From Oscillospiraceae bacterium (GTDB taxonomy: Bacteria > Bacillota > Clostridia > Oscillospirales > SIG627), in contig SVQW01000012.1 in NCBI GenBank assembly GCA_015065085.1, positions 1-64,000 on the forward strand: a DNA stretch of 64,000 bases. The letters run 5' to 3'. This document shows, in pieces, positions 63,606 to 64,000 of the stretch. Numbering within the stretch: the first letter of the stretch is position 1; every line of letters starts with the position of its first letter. The position numbers were made by a program, and so were the translations under genes. The notes below the pieces were generated by a model, which saw nothing but the letters and a program-made list of their open reading frames with translations, searched no databases and was not told the DNA's origin.

Positions 63606-63908
63606 CTAAAAATTAAAATCCACAACCGTACGGGAAACAGTGACCTGTCTTACATACTGAGCTACCTTGACATGCTCGGGATGCTCGGCATATATTTTAA
63701 GGTCGTCCTTATTTTCAAATTCGGTGATAAGCACCATATCCCCCGACATATCAGTGCCGGAAATATCAATGCCTATTTCCATTTTTTTGATTTGGGGAAT
63801 TTTGTCCACCAGTGCATAAAGGCTGTCCTTTACAAAGCTGAGATGGTCTGCTTTTGTTTTGCCATTAGCACTGTCGGCAAACTTCCACACAACAATGTGC
63901 TTCAGCAT
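63606..63908 (-). CDS. Dabb-family (stress-responsive A/B barrel) protein
   Basis: A 100-residue ferredoxin-like A/B barrel. MLKHIVVWKFAD, the middle GIDISGTDMSGDMVLITEF and the terminal segment KIYAEHPEHVKVAQYV are typical. Such small dimeric proteins commonly accompany sugar or polyol catabolic genes, without a well-fixed biochemical role. It lies 3 bp after the partial oxidoreductase gene, probably in the same operon. Confidence 0.88.
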   Translation of the reverse strand: MLKHIVVWKFADSANGKTKADHLSFVKDSLYALVDKIPQIKKMEIGIDISGTDMSGDMVLITEFENKDDLKIYAEHPEHVKVAQYVRQVTVSRTVVDFNF

Positions 63909-63911
63909 AAA

Positions 63912-64000
63912 TTAAAATACGATTTCGCGGTTAGCGTCGGAAGAATCGTAGATACCCTGCATAAGCTTTGCAGTGATAATAACGTTGTCAATGTGAGAAG
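63912..64000 (-). CDS. C-terminal end of a probable Gfo/Idh/MocA-family oxidoreductase (partial)
   Basis: Twenty-eight complete codons before a TAA, cut by the window edge. The encoded end SHIDNVIITAKLMQGIYDSS followed by DANREIVF matches the usual C-terminus of Gfo/Idh/MocA NAD(P)-dependent sugar oxidoreductases (alpha-LMQAIYxSA-like helix). The stop is 3 bp from the Dabb start. The assignment rests on this short tail alone. Confidence 0.55.
   Translation of the reverse strand, partial: SHIDNVIITAKLMQGIYDSSDANREIVF

Noticed and set aside
1-64000. CRISPR arrays, tRNA, rRNA or tmRNA genes
   Set aside because: No regularly spaced direct repeats with unique spacers and no cloverleaf or conserved rRNA/tmRNA sequence was noticed by eye; a computed scan was not possible.

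Overview
The window looks like chromosomal DNA of a Gram-positive anaerobe of the class Clostridia, most likely an uncultured gut Oscillospirales/Ruminococcaceae-type bacterium. This is inferred from AddAB in place of RecBCD, the YfmF/YfmH peptidase pair, Lgt lipoprotein processing, an S-layer-homology protein, strong GGAGG ribosome-binding sites, TTGACA/TATAAT promoters and a load of secreted and carbohydrate-active proteins. No rRNA, tRNA or CRISPR array was seen.

Layout. 1-3.9 kb: a BcgI-like type IIB/IIG restriction-modification system (ribbon-helix-helix-like small protein, fused nuclease-methylase, two-domain specificity subunit) and a four-helix-bundle protein, ending in a repeat that recurs at a second restriction-modification island. 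4-6.3 kb: P-loop kinase, sugar-phosphate isomerase, NlpC/P60 hydrolase. 6.4-12.8 kb: compact operon yfmF-yfmH-lgt-folD-DUF4380-like-sialidase-like. 12.9-19.7 kb: addBA, transcribed leftwards. 20-24 kb: two related secreted proteins, each behind a similar promoter and a shared leader. 24.4-30.6 kb: Mrp ATPase, pgk-tpiA, and a DegT aminotransferase followed by two near-identical creatininase-family proteins. 30.6-33 kb: YcdB-like/SLH surface protein. 33.1-36 kb: a Dam-like methylase and an AlwI-like endonuclease framed by 40-bp inverted repeats. 36-41 kb: two tandem TIM-barrel isomerases, a third secreted protein of the 20-24 kb family, and a divergent AraC regulator. 41-48.4 kb: a 2,419-residue cyclic beta-1,2-glucan synthase-like protein. 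48.6-56.7 kb: secA, an unknown membrane protein, a GH106-like protein and asnB. 57-64 kb: leftward genes for sugar handling (Gfo/Idh/MocA-like end, Dabb, AraC-sialidase fusion, HpcH/HpaI aldolase, RbsA/RbsC/periplasmic-binding ABC importer).

The most unusual material is non-coding. First, a 231-234-bp multi-hairpin element occurs three times (24045-24275, 56741-56973, 60770-61003). Each copy sits between two copies of a terminator hairpin. The hairpin sequence is unrelated from site to site but duplicated at each site, and the T-run lies only beyond the distal copy. All three have the same orientation relative to the upstream gene. This looks like a small mobile or structured element that enters terminators between stem and T-run and duplicates the stem; a possible relic is at 41106-41147. 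Second, the two restriction-modification islands share a terminal repeat core and a 54-bp double-palindrome repeat, although their genes are unrelated. This suggests a common non-autonomous vehicle without a transposase of its own.

Metabolically the window combines housekeeping genes (glycolysis, folate, secretion, DNA repair) with accessory polysaccharide genes. Families and motifs were recognised by eye; no database search was run.
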